In this document: in pieces, positions 1-6,782 of the stretch
Layout of the letters: every line of letters begins with the position of its first letter
How positions within the stretch are numbered: position 1 is the stretch's first letter
From: JBBIJO01 sp037445895
GTDB lineage: Bacteria; Bacteroidota; Ignavibacteria; Kapaibacteriales; UBA2268
Assembly: GCA_037445895.1 (NCBI GenBank)
Contig: JBBIJO010000027.1
Location: 1-17,440 of the forward strand
Direction: 5' to 3'
Length of the DNA stretch: 17,440 nt
The notes under the pieces: model-generated
What the model was told of the DNA's origin: nothing
Database searches by the model: none
What the model saw: only the letters and a program-made list of their open reading frames with translations
Made by a program: the position numbers and the translations under genes

Positions 1-35
1 AAAACAGAAGCCTCGCTCCTATCGAGCGAGGCTTC
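1..35 (-). terminator. Rho-independent terminator of the xth operon
   Basis: A perfect 12-bp stem is formed by 7-18 and 24-35 around a 5-base loop (19-23). Read on the minus strand the stem is followed by TGTTTT, giving the U-tract expected after the small gene at 55-243. On the plus strand the stem is followed by CTGCTTC, so it would end transcription from the right only. The window edge cuts off anything beyond. Confidence 0.85.
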
Positions 36-54
36 CTGCTTCTAATAGAAGAAA

Positions 55-243
55 TTAATTTTTATCGAGTTCGCCAACCATTCCGCAAATTATTAAACCC
101 TCTTCGGAAAAATTTTCGAATATGCCATCGTGAATTCCCAAACGTGTTTTAATCATACAACCCCACTCCGTCAAAAGTTTTTGAACATTAATAGCTGCTT
201 TGTTCCTTTTGCCGACAAGAATCACAAGAATAGATTTTGGCAT
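55..243 (-). CDS. Short TM1266/iron-only hydrogenase regulator-like protein, C-terminally short
   Basis: This 62-residue protein has the beginning MPKSILVILVGKRNKAA, then NVQKLLTEWGCMIKTRLGIH and EEGLIICGMVGE. The pattern (beta strand, helix with NVQKLL, then the RLG strand and a second strand) resembles the small ferredoxin-fold proteins called iron-only hydrogenase system regulators (TM1266-like), which are usually about 75-85 residues. Here the protein stops right after the second or third strand, so the last helix and strand of the fold appear to be missing. No continuation is seen in any frame before the terminator. A good ribosome site (AAGGAG, 5 bases before the ATG) lies in the 13-base gap after the exonuclease gene, so the two are co-transcribed. 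No hydrogenase gene is visible in the window. The family call is from remembered similarity and is moderate; the role is unknown. Confidence 0.6.
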   Translation of the reverse strand: MPKSILVILVGKRNKAAINVQKLLTEWGCMIKTRLGIHDGIFENFSEEGLIICGMVGELDKN

Positions 244-256
244 TTTGTCTCCTTAT

Positions 257-1078
257 TTAATTATCGAGTAAATTTTTGTTGAGTTCGAGCACTACAGGGC
301 AGTGGTCCGAACCAGATTCTTGGGACAGCATATAGCAATTTTGCACAAAGCTTGCCATTTCGTTCGAAACAAAATGGTAATCGACGCGCCAGCCTACATT
401 ATTTTCCCTTGCTCTTCCTCGTTGGCTCCACCAGGAGTAATGTCCTCCTTCACTTACAAACATACGAAAAGTATCCTTGAACCCCATCTCTACTAGTTCA
501 TCGAGTTTTTGCCGTTCAATCGGGAGGAAACCAGAGGTGTTGATATTTTCCTTTGGTCGTGCAAGATCGATTTCCTTGTGGGCAGTATTGTAATCTCCGG
601 AAACAACTATTTTATTGTGTCTTTCTTTCAGTTTTCGCAGATAATCGTAAATAGCATCGTAGAACTCAAGCTTGAAATCCAGCCGCTCGTGGTCTGTGTA
701 TCCTTTGGGGAAATATATGTTCAACAGAATAAAACTATCAAAATCCAATTCAATAAATCTACCTTCGGCATCGAACTCATCGATTCCAATTCCATACGAG
801 ATATTTTTAGGTTGAATTTTCGAAAAAACAGCGACACCGCTATATCCTTTTTTGGTTTTGCAGGTATTATAGAAATGGAAAAATCCTTCGGGGCAAATTA
901 GCTCGGGTTGTATTTGTTCAACATCAGCCTTTACTTCCTGAATGCAAAGAATAGTTGGTTGAATTCTTTCAACAAAATCGAAAAGTTTATTGTTTTGTGT
1001 AATCTTATCGTAGCGTCGGGATGGGTTTTGCCCAACAATTGAGCGGTATCCATTAACATTCCAAGTAACAATTTTCAT
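257..1078 (-). CDS. xth: Exodeoxyribonuclease III / AP endonuclease
   Basis: Exonuclease III of the endonuclease/exonuclease/phosphatase fold. It cleaves DNA 5' of abasic sites in base excision repair and degrades 3' ends of duplex DNA in the cytoplasm. All family motifs are present in order: TWNVNG at residues 5-10 (metal-binding Asn7), IQEVKAD near 48 (metal-binding Glu), SGDYN near 161-164 (catalytic Asp and Asn), WRVDY near 230, and GSDHCPV near 257 (catalytic Asp-His). At 273 residues it has the usual length. Motifs 1 and 2 are about 14 residues further apart than in the E. coli enzyme. The longest reading frame starts at a TTG (1099), but the ATG at 1078 begins the conserved MKIVTWNVNG and has AGGAA four bases upstream, so I use it. 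It is the first gene of a two-gene operon. A weak promoter candidate (CTAAATTA at 1101-1108 on the plus strand, that is TAATTTAG on the minus strand) would place the transcript start inside the TTG extension, which also favours the ATG. Confidence 0.95.
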   Translation of the reverse strand: MKIVTWNVNGYRSIVGQNPSRRYDKITQNNKLFDFVERIQPTILCIQEVKADVEQIQPELICPEGFFHFYNTCKTKKGYSGVAVFSKIQPKNISYGIGIDEFDAEGRFIELDFDSFILLNIYFPKGYTDHERLDFKLEFYDAIYDYLRKLKERHNKIVVSGDYNTAHKEIDLARPKENINTSGFLPIERQKLDELVEMGFKDTFRMFVSEGGHYSWWSQRGRARENNVGWRVDYHFVSNEMASFVQNCYMLSQESGSDHCPVVLELNKNLLDN

Positions 1079-1081
1079 CTT

Positions 1082-1087
1082 TTTCCT
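1082..1087 (-). promoter_or_regulatory. Ribosome binding site deciding the xth start
   Basis: On the minus strand AGGAAA lies about four bases before the ATG at 1078. No comparable site precedes the in-frame TTG at 1099, which supports the shorter protein. Confidence 0.6.
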
Positions 1088-1271
1088 ATCGTTGTTCAAG
1101 CTAAATTATTGAAAAAGTTCTTTACAAAAAAATTTTTATCGCATAGTGTAACCATTCCTTTTTTATTTTGTTATTAGTTTGGGACAAAAAATTATTTTTA
1201 TGGTTAAACCTTTTGAAATATTTTTTGTCAAATGAATTGAATGGTTAGTTTTAATATTTTTTGGAGGTTTT

Positions 1272-1940
1272 ATGAAAAAATTAAGTATTTTGGTTCTTGC
1301 AATCTTGGCAATAGGGATTATTTCCTTTGTTGCTTGCAATAGGACAAGCGACCCTGTTTCGACGTCGACCGAAGATTTGGTTTTCGCTGCAAATATTCCT
1401 GACGAAACCGAGATGACTGTTGCAGCCGATATGACGGAATGCACAATGGAACAACCCGTGGCATTAATGTTTCCAAAGGATGACCCGCTTTACCCCGAAC
1501 GACCTATAAAGTTTATGGTTCCACTGGGGAGAATTCTTTTCCAACTCAATTTGACCGATGAGCAGAAAGAGCAAATCAAAGGATTCATATTGGAATATCG
1601 CGATTGCGTTAAGCAAGCATTGCAAGCTCTTCGAGAATCTGAACGAGCAATCATTCAGAACGCAAACGAACAGCGCCGTCAAGTTTTGGATAGTTTAAAG
1701 AATGGGTTCTATGATAGGCAAACGGCTTGGCAACGATTGCGCCAAATAAACGAAGAAACGCGACAAGCTTTGATGAACAACCCCGTTCGCGAAACTGCTC
1801 TTCAACAACTTAAAGATTGCTACAATACTTTAATCGAAAACATTAAATCTGTCCTGACAGATGAACAGAAAGCTTTGTTCGACGAACTACTTGCCAAATA
1901 TAAGGACAGGCGAGGAATGGGTCATGGGACGAGACCCTAA
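1272..1940 (+). CDS. Spy/CpxP-like LTxxQ-motif lipoprotein
   Basis: A 222-residue exported lipoprotein. The N-terminus MKKLSILVLAILAIGIISFV is a hydrophobic signal peptide followed by A21-C22, a lipobox-type cysteine. After a low-complexity linker (23-85) comes a charged, all-helical region of about 125 residues bounded by two copies of LTDEQK (94-99 and 195-200), the LTxxQ motif of the Spy/CpxP family of periplasmic stress chaperones. The region between is rich in Gln, Arg and Glu, and cysteines 112 and 183 lie in its first and last helices and could form a disulfide clamp; this pairing is my inference. A strong GGAGG lies four bases before the ATG. The gene is monocistronic, with its own terminator at 1973-2000. 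Spy-like proteins bind unfolded envelope proteins or metal ions, so envelope stress protection is plausible but not shown here. Confidence 0.7.
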   Translation: MKKLSILVLAILAIGIISFVACNRTSDPVSTSTEDLVFAANIPDETEMTVAADMTECTMEQPVALMFPKDDPLYPERPIKFMVPLGRILFQLNLTDEQKEQIKGFILEYRDCVKQALQALRESERAIIQNANEQRRQVLDSLKNGFYDRQTAWQRLRQINEETRQALMNNPVRETALQQLKDCYNTLIENIKSVLTDEQKALFDELLAKYKDRRGMGHGTRP

Positions 1941-1972
1941 TTCCGTTTGAGTAGAATAAAGAAGCGCTTGCT

Positions 1973-2000
1973 GGGCTGGCGAGGTGACGTCAGCCCTTTT
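1973..2000 (+). terminator. Terminator after the LTxxQ lipoprotein gene
   Basis: GGGCTGGCG (1973-1981) pairs with CGTCAGCCC (1988-1996), with one G-T wobble, around the loop AGGTGA, followed by TTTT (1997-2000). It ends the transcript 32 bases after the stop codon. In the rest of the gap up to 2152 I see only AT-rich sequence and no clear promoter match. Confidence 0.8.
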
Positions 2001-2152
2001 CATTTCAACTTATTTTGGTTATAAAGTTTTTGCTTACCGCTTATTTTTTAAAGTCGGAAGGTTCTAAATGTTGGATTGCTATGAGTAAATACAATAATCA
2101 GAACTCAGTTTCTTTTATAATTTAGAATTTATTATTAATTATTTCGAGAAAA

Positions 2153-5100
2153 ATGGAAAGAAATATTGAAGCATCGAGTTACGAACGCAATTCCTTGGAA
2201 AGTTTTTTGATTATCCAGGAGATTCTTTTCCATCACAATAAATCACGGCAAGATAAATTTAGGGAAATCATCCAGGCGATACCTTCTTTGTTAAGGAGAC
2301 CAGACAATGCCAAAGCACGAATAAAGCTGCCTATAGAAACGTATGAGTCGGAAATTTTTCCTGAACAAAGCTCAACGTTTTCTTTCCCGATTAGTTACGA
2401 TACAAACTATTTTGGAACATTAGACATTGCTTTTGGGGATGTAAACTACTCCTTTCCCGAGGAGGAGAAGAAACTACTCCAACTAGTGGCAAAACAAATT
2501 GGAATTTTTCTCGAAGCTTCGAACGATAATGGAAATGAGCACTTCGAAAATATAAAGCTCCAAAATCAAAGCGACACAAACACTACCGAATTTCCTCAAT
2601 GGCTTTCGGCAATCGAAGTTCTTGCTAAAATCGACCCACACATTCTTACTGTCGTTTCGCGAAGGATGATGAACTATTTACTTTACCGCGGGTATGAATC
2701 GGCAAAAGAGATATTTGCAAAAATAGGTTGGAGCGATTCAAATTCTAATAAATCACTATTCGAGATAAATCGTCCGAGCCAGAAGCGAGTTCTAAAGAAT
2801 GCTTTTGCCTATTCAAATGAGATTTTTCAGCTTGCTTCGAATTATTTGAAAGAAGACGAAATTTTTTATTTAATTCAAAAGTGGATACACGAAGAAAAAG
2901 CAAGTTCGCTCGTTAAACTTTTAGCTAATCAATCTATCTCTATAAAAGAGATTGCCGAAGAAATCCGAAAATACTATATCCGAACGTTGAATATCGACGA
3001 AATTGAGTCGCGATTCAGTCTTTCCCCCGCGCTCCAAGGGATACGAGTTTCACTCGCCCGACGATTACTTTCGGACCAACTCGAATACATTCATATTGCA
3101 AAAAACTTCATTACAATCAAGGATTTTTATGAAATTCTACAAAGGACTATCATTACAACAGAAGGAATGGGACGTCTTGGCGGGAAAGCTGCCGGGCTGA
3201 TACTTTCACAAAAAATTTGTGAATCGTATACAGCTTCGAATCCAAAAATATCCGATTCGGACGCTCGATTTTCGTTAGAGAAAATTAAAATTCCTAAGAC
3301 CTGGTTTATTCCTTCGGATTCTTTCTACGATTTCTTGTATTTTAACAATCTCGAAGACATAATCGAACAAAAGTATAAACCGCTTAACGAGATAAGGAAT
3401 GAGTATTCGAATATTATTCAAATCTTTAAAAATTCACAGTTCCCTCCTGAACTTGTTAATGGGTTGAGTCGTGCGCTCGACGATTTTGGCAAGCACCCTT
3501 TGATTGTTCGCTCATCGAGTCTTCTCGAGGACCGTTTAGGTGCGTCCTTCCCCGGAAAATACAAGAGTATCTTTCTTGCCAATCAAGGAACGAAAGAAGA
3601 GCGGCTTTCGGCACTAATGGATGCAATTGCCGAGGTTTATGCTTCCACGTTTAGCCCCGATCCAATCGGTTATAGAATTGAACACGGATTGCTCGATTTT
3701 AATGAAGAAATGGGGATTATGATTCAAGAGGTTGTTGGCAAAAAAATTGGTAAGTATTTTTTCCCTGCGTTTGCCGGTGTTGCATTTAGTTTAAATGAGT
3801 TCCGTTGGTCCCCAAGGATTAATCGCGAAGATGGTTTGGTTCGTATTGTTCCCGGACTTGGGACGCGAGCTGTAGATAGGATCAGCGATGATTATCCAAT
3901 TCTTGCTTCGCCGGGGCAACCAAACTTAAAAGTTTATACAACATTGCAGGATTACCTTCTTTACTCGCCGAAAAAAATAGATGTTATTAATCTCGAAACA
4001 AACAGCTTCGAAGCTTTAAATTTAGACAGTTTAATCGAGGAAATTGGCGACGACTACCCGCTTATCAATCTTGTATTTTCGATAATCGAGGATAGGCATC
4101 TTCGCAATCCAGTTGGATTGGGTATCAATACCAAAGAAAACGAAGTAGTAGCAACTTTTGAAAATCTATTTAATTCGACCACGTTTTTAAAAACAATATT
4201 CAAACTATTGAAAATATTGCGTAAAGAACTACAAGTTCCAGTAGATATAGAATTCGCATGCGATGCCGAAAATCTTTATATTTTACAATGCCGTTCCCAA
4301 AGCGCTGGTCGCGATAATTTTCAAGCTATAATACCACAAAACATTGGCTCGGAAGATTCACTTTTCACTGCAACAAAATTCATCAGTAATGGCAAAGTTC
4401 CAGACATAGAGTATATCGTTTATATCGACCCAATTAACTATTCCCGATTGGCTAACTTACAGGAATATCTTGATGTTGGAGAGGCAGTTGGCGAGCTAAA
4501 CAAAATACTGCCGAAAAAGAAGTTCGTTCTGATTGGTCCCGGTCGATGGGGAACACGCGACGACGTTCGGCTTGGGGTAAAAGTTACATACTCATATATC
4601 AACAATACTGCATTGCTTGTCGAGGTTGCCCATAAAGTTGGGAATTATGTCCCCGATTTGTCGTTCGGGACTCATTTTTTCCAAGATTTGGTTGAATCGG
4701 ATATCAAGTACATCCCAATATTCCCCGGCGAAGAAGGCACTTTTTTCAATGAATTTTTTATTCAGCGGAGCCAAAATGTATTTAACGATATGGTTGAAGG
4801 CTTCAGCCATATTTCCCACGTTGTTAAAGTTGTGTATGTCCCGAAAGAAACCGGAGGAAAGATTTTAAGGGTTTTGATGAATGGAAACCAAAATATTGCA
4901 GTAGGTTATTTCGTTCAATCGAGCATTTCCCCTTTGTATCTTGTGCATCGTGAAGAAGGGAAATCGGAGTTACAAGTTGAAGAACCTTGGGAAATTAGAT
5001 GGAAGTTTGCAGAGAAGGTTGCCGGTTCGCTCGATATACATAAATTTGGGGTTCGGGGGATTTATATTTTCGGAACTGTTTTTTCTAAAACTGCCAAAGA

Positions 5101-5341
5101 AACTTCGGATCTCGATTTGTTAGTTCATTTTGACGGTAACGAAACTCATAGGCATTCGTTGGAAGCTTGGTTCGATGTGTGGAATCAGATACTTCAAGAG
5201 ATAATTTATTATCAAACAGGATTCAAATCCAAAAAAGCCCTCGATGTCCACTTCGTGTCCGACGCCGAAAAACAACCCGATAATTACTTTTTTGCGGAAA
5301 TTATGAATCCCCAAAAGAAACTTTCGATGAAACTACGTTGA
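2153..5341 (+). CDS. PEP/pyruvate-binding (PPDK_N) protein with GAF-like N-terminus and C-terminal nucleotidyltransferase domain
   Basis: A 1062-residue multidomain protein, not a complete PEP synthase or pyruvate phosphate dikinase. Residues about 60-130 look like the end of a GAF sensory domain (YFGTLDIAFG, then a closing helix). Residues about 335-720 form the ATP-grasp region of the PPDK_N family: GRLGGKAAG (K345), VRSSSLLED (R453), GASFPGKY (463-470), E700 in VDIEFACD and Q712 in LYILQCRS, so the ATP-binding set looks intact. The segment with GPGRWGTRDD (795-804) and GTHFFQDL (839-846) is shared with PEP/pyruvate-binding proteins of Bacteroidota. The swivelling phosphohistidine domain (GG-TSH motif) and the PEP TIM barrel of real PEP synthases are absent. 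Residues about 965-1050 carry a Pol-beta/MNT nucleotidyltransferase motif: G974-T975, D986-x-D988 and D1031 in LDVHF. Substrate and role are unknown; a signal-controlled phospho- or nucleotidyl-transfer protein is inference. The ATG has only a weak ribosome site. The gene stands alone and ends 16 bases from a convergent gene. Confidence 0.8.
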   Translation: MERNIEASSYERNSLESFLIIQEILFHHNKSRQDKFREIIQAIPSLLRRPDNAKARIKLPIETYESEIFPEQSSTFSFPISYDTNYFGTLDIAFGDVNYSFPEEEKKLLQLVAKQIGIFLEASNDNGNEHFENIKLQNQSDTNTTEFPQWLSAIEVLAKIDPHILTVVSRRMMNYLLYRGYESAKEIFAKIGWSDSNSNKSLFEINRPSQKRVLKNAFAYSNEIFQLASNYLKEDEIFYLIQKWIHEEKASSLVKLLANQSISIKEIAEEIRKYYIRTLNIDEIESRFSLSPALQGIRVSLARRLLSDQLEYIHIAKNFITIKDFYEILQRTIITTEGMGRLGGKAAGLILSQKICESYTASNPKISDSDARFSLEKIKIPKTWFIPSDSFYDFLYFNNLEDIIEQKYKPLNEIRNEYSNIIQIFKNSQFPPELVNGLSRALDDFGKHPLIVRSSSLLEDRLGASFPGKYKSIFLANQGTKEERLSALMDAIAEVYASTFSPDPIGYRIEHGLLDFNEEMGIMIQEVVGKKIGKYFFPAFAGVAFSLNEFRWSPRINREDGLVRIVPGLGTRAVDRISDDYPILASPGQPNLKVYTTLQDYLLYSPKKIDVINLETNSFEALNLDSLIEEIGDDYPLINLVFSIIEDRHLRNPVGLGINTKENEVVATFENLFNSTTFLKTIFKLLKILRKELQVPVDIEFACDAENLYILQCRSQSAGRDNFQAIIPQNIGSEDSLFTATKFISNGKVPDIEYIVYIDPINYSRLANLQEYLDVGEAVGELNKILPKKKFVLIGPGRWGTRDDVRLGVKVTYSYINNTALLVEVAHKVGNYVPDLSFGTHFFQDLVESDIKYIPIFPGEEGTFFNEFFIQRSQNVFNDMVEGFSHISHVVKVVYVPKETGGKILRVLMNGNQNIAVGYFVQSSISPLYLVHREEGKSELQVEEPWEIRWKFAEKVAGSLDIHKFGVRGIYIFGTVFSKTAKETSDLDLLVHFDGNETHRHSLEAWFDVWNQILQEIIYYQTGFKSKKALDVHFVSDAEKQPDNYFFAEIMNPQKKLSMKLR

Positions 5342-5357
5342 GCTTGCTCGATTATTA

Positions 5358-6779
5358 TTAAATTAATGGGGTGAATGGTTTGTTCCTTTGACGGACAACT
5401 TCCAATATCTCCGACAATGTTACTAGCCGAGCGATGAATGCAAAGAGTGGGTAAAGCACTATATAGGAGGCAATTCCTAAATATAGGTTTATGCTATTGG
5501 CAATTATTTTGGACAACAAAAGAACGACTATACCTAATATAATTGGTTTAATACCAACCAACAGGTTCGTTAAAAACCCAGAATGTTTGAACATTATAAT
5601 TAATGCAGTCAATATCGCGATTTCAATCGAAACCGAGGATATTGCCGAGCCTATTGCTCCAAAGTTTTGAATTAAAATATAATTGGAAGTTACTGAGACA
5701 ATTAAACCGATAATTGCTACTTTAAGTAAATCTTTCTGTCTATCGAGAATAAGCGCCGAAAAAGTGAGGATTGCGGAAAAATATGCAATGAGATTCGAAA
5801 ATAATATAAGTCTTAGAATGGTAGCGCCAACAACATATTTATTGCCATAGAGAAAAGCAAGAACGGATTCGGCAAAGCCAAATATTCCAATAATAACAAA
5901 TGCACCTATCAAAAAATTTAAAAGAATATATTTCTTTTGTAAAGTATTGAAATTGCCGTAAACCGCAGAACGGGAAAGTTCGGGGAAGAAGGCTGTTTGC
6001 AAAATCGAATTTGGAAGAAGAAGGAGTATCCCAATCCGCAGCATCGCACTGAAAATTCCTGTTTCGTAGTCTCCACGAAACAAACTCAACATAAAAATAC
6101 AAATATTTGCGTATAAACCAATGATGAATAACGATAATGAAATTGGTAGAGCAGACTTTAAAAAGTTAATCGAAAACTTCCTTTCGTATTTTGGCACTGC
6201 AAAGCCAAATAATTTCGCAAAAATTATGTTGGAAAAGAGTATCGAAACTAACCAAGATATAAGAAAAGCAATTATAGCAATTCGATAGTCGTTGCTATTT
6301 TTAACGAAAAAATAAATCATAGCAAGGAGTGCCGTTCCTTGTAGAATGCTTCCAATAGCCGGGATTTCCATTCTATTAAGACCTCGGAAAGCCCAGTCGA
6401 AATGGAAAATTAGTAAAAAAAGGAATAAGCCTGCCAATAAAATAGATGTTTTGGTCTCTAATGGTTTATCTATCGATAAAACAATTAGTATAAGGATAAT
6501 ATACGAAAATGTAGAAATAAAAAATTTAAGTGTGATAGAATTGTTTATATATTTTTTTGTTAAGTCGGGGGTTCTTGGAATTTCTCGTATTCCAATTGTA
6601 TAAATTCCAGAATGAACAAAGCTAAGAAAATACATCGATAAACTTAGAGCAAGCGAATAAATTCCGTAGCTTTCGGGACCAAGAGTGCGAACAAGAAGTA
6701 TAGTCGAAAGAGTAGCAATTCCTTTGCTTGCGAATTCAGAAATTCCTACTAAAAGTGTATTTCGGAATATGCTATTCAT
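5358..6779 (-). CDS. MOP-superfamily polysaccharide/oligosaccharide flippase (Wzx-like)
   Basis: A 473-residue integral inner-membrane protein with about a dozen or more hydrophobic segments over its whole length. The start (FRNTLLVGISEFASKGIATL, then LVRTLGPESYGIYSLALSLS) is the typical opening of the polysaccharide_synt/MATE-like flippases: helix 1, then a short LGPEEYG-type motif before helix 2. Such proteins move lipid-linked oligosaccharides from the inner to the outer face of the cytoplasmic membrane. It starts three bases after the stop of the GH57 gene; a GGAG in the end of that gene is about 16 bases upstream, too far for normal initiation, so translation is probably coupled to GH57. 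The donor sugar cannot be told from sequence. It is clearly a different subtype from the flippase at 10580-12079. Confidence 0.85.
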   Translation of the reverse strand: MNSIFRNTLLVGISEFASKGIATLSTILLVRTLGPESYGIYSLALSLSMYFLSFVHSGIYTIGIREIPRTPDLTKKYINNSITLKFFISTFSYIILILIVLSIDKPLETKTSILLAGLFLFLLIFHFDWAFRGLNRMEIPAIGSILQGTALLAMIYFFVKNSNDYRIAIIAFLISWLVSILFSNIIFAKLFGFAVPKYERKFSINFLKSALPISLSLFIIGLYANICIFMLSLFRGDYETGIFSAMLRIGILLLLPNSILQTAFFPELSRSAVYGNFNTLQKKYILLNFLIGAFVIIGIFGFAESVLAFLYGNKYVVGATILRLILFSNLIAYFSAILTFSALILDRQKDLLKVAIIGLIVSVTSNYILIQNFGAIGSAISSVSIEIAILTALIIMFKHSGFLTNLLVGIKPIILGIVVLLLSKIIANSINLYLGIASYIVLYPLFAFIARLVTLSEILEVVRQRNKPFTPLI

Positions 6780-6782
6780 TTT

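Noticed and set aside
509..901. Open frame of 130 residues on the plus strand
   Set aside because: It lies entirely opposite the exonuclease III gene, whose catalytic motifs are all intact; the antisense frame has no recognisable domain.
1079..1099. Seven-residue N-terminal extension of exonuclease III from a TTG start
   Set aside because: The ATG at 1078 begins the conserved MKIVTWNVNG motif and has its own ribosome site.
2153..5341. Annotation as a complete PEP synthase or pyruvate phosphate dikinase
   Set aside because: No phosphohistidine motif or PEP-barrel domain is visible, and the C-terminus is a nucleotidyltransferase.
5334..5357. GAGCTTGCTC hairpin as a shared terminator
   Set aside because: Only three to four pairs with almost no loop and no T-run; it cannot act as a normal terminator.
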